From: Enoplosus armatus
Taxonomy: Eukaryota > Chordata > Actinopteri > Centrarchiformes > Enoplosidae
Assembly (NCBI RefSeq): GCF_043641665.1
Contig: NC_092200.1
Span: 6,729,694-6,793,693 of the forward strand
Length of the DNA stretch: 64,000 nt
Direction: 5' to 3'
This document shows, one piece after another, positions 60,841-64,000 of this stretch. A model generated the notes under the pieces. It saw only the letters and a list, made by a program, of their open reading frames with translations. It was not told the DNA's origin and did no database searches. How positions within the stretch are numbered: the first letter of the stretch is position 1; each line of letters starts with the position of its first letter. The translations under genes were made by a program, and so were the position numbers.

Positions 60841-63800
60841 CAGGATTTACAAAGGCCCTGGTGGATTCTCGGCAACTCTGGATGATGTTTGGGTTGAATA
60901 TTGGCTGGATTTGGAGCTCTTGTCCACAGTCTGACCGCAATGAAAAGGATGGTTTGGATCACCTGAGTCCACATTTTCTAGGTGTGGAGCTGCTGAACAC
61001 TTGACTCCAGGCTCTTCTCCTCTCTTATTATGGATATGTGCCTGTTTGGTGCAGGATTTGCCGACCTGGAGATGTCTTTCCAAAGAAGAAATAGAGGAAA
61101 ACTACAGTCTGATAATGAAGCACTGTATTCCAACCTCGGTGCCATCCCACCGACTTTCCTTACAGTGGTTCATTCATAAAGAGCTGCATTGTTTCATAGC
61201 TGGAAGGTGTGAAGGGAATATAATACTGCTGTGTCAGGCGACCATGATCTTCGCAGCGAGGGACTGTATTGCATTGTGTTGTATTGTATGGGCACAGCAG
61301 GCCAGCATTAAGATATACTCTGTCAAGACTCAGACACCATTCTATGCAGTGGTGTGTGCCCCCACCTCTTCTCCTTAATCACATGTTTGAGCAGACTCAA
61401 CAGTATAGACCGGGGCCGGGGTCCTGAGCGCTAGCCTCCACACTCCCCGTGTAAACAGCGCCCTGCCCGGCCCTACGTCAGGCCAGCTGAGAGGATTACA
61501 TGCCCCCTGGTGTAGACAGGCTTAATGTAGCCTCATTAGCAGAACACAATGATGCCCCCACCTCTGAGCAGAGATAACAGGCCGGGCTCAGCCAGACTTC
61601 AAACACAGCTCAGACCTGCAAGCCCAGGTGATGCAATGTGCAGGATGCAAAGCCAAAAGAGAACTGAGGCCTTTTGCACTTTTGCACTGGTTTTATTCAT
61701 CTCACATCATTTCAGGGCTGAAATTATTAGTTGATTGACCAAGTTTTGACAGTTGATTAATCATTTATCACATTTATTGAGCAACCAAACATTCACTGTT
61801 TACTGCTTTTCTGTGTTTTACATAATTGTAAATTTGTGTTTTGGATAAAACAAGCAATGTGAAGACGTCACCTTTCGCTCTTTGAACTCAAGCAGGCCTC
61901 TTTGAACGGGACATTTGTACGATACAACTGAGACGTGAGAGGATGAAATCAAATAATTAAATTAAGAAGTAAGAAAAATAAATAGTGAGTAAATAATAAA
62001 AAAGTTAGAAAAAAGAATATGAGAAAAAGTGTGAGAAAGGGGATTAAAATACTTTTACAGATAGTATGTCTCAAGGATTTTATGAAGATAATTGATTGAT
62101 TCGTGGCTTTTTACTATTTTCTGTCATTATTTAGACTAAACAATGAATCAGTTAATCTTAAAAGTAATCAACAGACTAATGGATAATGGAAATAGTCAAT
62201 AGTTGCAGTCCCCATCATTTTAAAATCCAATATGAATTATTATTTAGTTGACAAATGACTAACAATGAAGACTTAGTCGTGATAAACAGGTCAAGAATTT
62301 TGATTCATTCAAGAAAACATCCTTTAAATCTTCAGTCTGGCTCTTTTGTCCATTAAACTGTCGTCACGCTGCTCTCTAATTGCATTGAATCATGCAGACT
62401 TGCTCTGACTGAGACTGGCTAACGAGGCAAAGCTCCACTCATGGTGGAAAAACAGCACTATTCTTTGTAAATTAGGAATTGTATTCCACCACTGATAAGA
62501 GTCTCATCTGAGGAATTGAATAAGTCTTCCAGGTCTCTTATTGCCTGGACAGCTGAGCTTTGGATGTTAGTGGCTTATTGCCACAGCAGGGTGTTTATTA
62601 CATCCATGTTTTTGGACACAGCTTGTCTTCAAGTTCCCCTGCAGCATATATGTATGTATCCACACCGTCTCTCCTCAGCAGACAGCTGCATTTAGCTGTA
62701 ATTAGCCCTAATTATTAACTGGAACTAGACTGAGACCTGTGAGACACCGTGATATCTATGTCTGTCTTAAATGGCTCATTCAAGGCAGCAGATAACCAAA
62801 ACAATCTGGCCTGCTCAGCTCCAGCAGCAATGCTTGAATGTTTAATTAAATAGTGTGAACTGGTTAGACTCAGACATTAGATTATTTGGAGCAGAAACCA
62901 GAGATAAAATGCTTTCCTAAAACAGACTGACAAATCTTTTTAGCCAAAGTGAATGAACTGTAATTGACAGAGAAAATACTTTGATTTGATTTCTTTACTC
63001 TTTTCTGCAGCCACACATTCACAGAGTTGCTGTTTGTGCCTTTCCACAAACCGTTAGCTCACTCTTTTTCTCTCTTGTGCTCGTCTGAGACCTGATACGA
63101 ATTCAAAAGGATCTGCTGCTTTGAAGATAAGCACTGTAGTTCTGCCATAAACAATGATTGTGCTGTTTCTTTCCTGTGGCGTGATTTATTTAAAGTATTA
63201 TGCTGTAAGGATTTGGGCCGGTTTTCCTGGCAGGGCCGGCTGTGTACGTATCCACTACTTGTGTGGTTTATTGGATACTTGAGATTCAGGAAAACACTCA
63301 TTTTCAAATAGTGTAAGGAACTCCCCTTAAAAATACAGTTTTTCTATTAAACACAAAAACTGACTGAATAAAATCCCTTATATGTAACTCAGTTTGGTGT
63401 ATCACTTTTTATTTTTATTCCCGCATAATTGAGACCTGCCTACCACTAACTAACATGGGGGGACTTACAAACACAATGCTCGTAGTGTTCCACACACAAA
63501 CATATGCTTCCTTTGATAAAGTGTTTTTATACCAGCAGAAATTCTATGGCAGCGTCCCTTAAGACAATATCTGCGTAAAATACCAAGTTATTTATAGTGA
63601 GTGTGCCATTTTGACTTCAAAAAATAAACACGAGCGTAATGGAGAGTTCAAATACAAGCCAAAACCTACCCGAGTATATTCTGGTACAGGTGTAAATTGC
63701 TTTTAAAACGTTGATTGTGATCTCTCAAAATCTTGATGAGAATCTACATTACAACCACCTGCCTATCACTTCAAAATCTCAACACTGTGAACTTAAAAAA

Positions 63801-64000
63801 AAAAAAAAGAGACTGGAAATATGTAAACTCAGTGAAAGTGTGAACTTTGGGAAGGTGAGTGACATTCTTAAGTGATAAACATGAAGGTTAGTCTACGTCA
63901 CGGTCGTTTCCTCAGATATCAAAGCATAAACATTTATTCATGACATTTTCATGTCTCTAAAGCATAACCGGGCAAAGCTGTATGTATGTGTTTGCCTGTG
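60841..64000. other. Right flank, no gene supported
   Basis: The block 61400-61650 is GC-richer and low in repeats, with CTCATTAGCAGAACACAATG (homeodomain plus SOX-like cores) and GAGATAACAGG (GATA core), so it may be a distal regulatory block. From 61740 on, the sequence is AT-rich with an A-run at 63796-63808 and nothing recognised. Confidence 0.35.

Noticed and set aside
61001..61378. 125-codon ORF downstream of a TATA-like motif
   Set aside because: No protein similarity recognised; kept only as a low-interest observation.
1..64000. tRNA, rRNA or snRNA genes and endogenous viral genes
   Set aside because: I looked for A/B-box and cloverleaf patterns and for reverse transcriptase or capsid-like reading frames and saw none I could support; a covariance-model search would be decisive.

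Overview
This window is nuclear DNA from a ray-finned fish, most likely a percomorph teleost. The evidence is spliced vertebrate genes with GT-AG introns, a sox32 gene (a group F SOX gene known only from fish), and several dispersed repeats of the kind seen all over percomorph genomes: the 'TTAGCTTAGCATAAAGACTGG' foldback family, the 'GGTGGAAAGTAACTAAG' family, CA microsatellites and AGCTAA-rich minisatellites. No bacterial, viral or CRISPR-like content was seen. All exon borders below were worked out by hand from reading frames and splice consensus; no transcript evidence was available.

Layout: (1) bases 1-6475, plus strand: the 3' part of esco1, a cohesin acetyltransferase gene that enters from the left edge already open, with nine visible coding exons and a 1.4 kb 3' UTR. 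(2) bases 7225-16881, minus strand: rp1, the photoreceptor axoneme doublecortin-domain gene, tail to tail with esco1; three coding exons, the last about 7 kb long, plus a possible noncoding first exon near 18.03 kb. (3) bases 18.3-32.6 kb: intergenic, with dispersed repeats, a foldback element with an 8-bp flanking duplication, an AGCTAA minisatellite and GC-richer blocks that could be regulatory. (4) bases 32.6-34.6 kb, minus strand: sox17. (5) bases 34.6-56.4 kb: intergenic, repeat-rich in the middle. (6) bases 56.4-57.9 kb, minus strand: sox32 (casanova). (7) bases 57.9-64 kb: upstream flank of sox32, with no gene I can support.

How the genes relate: sox17 and sox32 are a tandem pair on one strand, with the intron at exactly the same codon and phase in the HMG box and the same C-terminal DRSEFEQYL motif, so they are duplicates. 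In zebrafish, sox32 acts downstream of Nodal, Eomesodermin, Gata5 and Mix-type factors and switches on sox17 to specify endoderm. The sox32 promoter here carries an exact T-box site and a GATA site, which fits that circuit. SOX17 beside RP1 is the order on human 8q11. esco1 is a neighbour in this fish but not in human (18q11). I found no wholly new biological system. The most notable items are the sox32 cis-sites, the shortened RP1 C-terminus, the low-complexity expansions in Esco1, a perfect 12-bp inverted repeat 3' of sox17, and several foldback or tandem elements.
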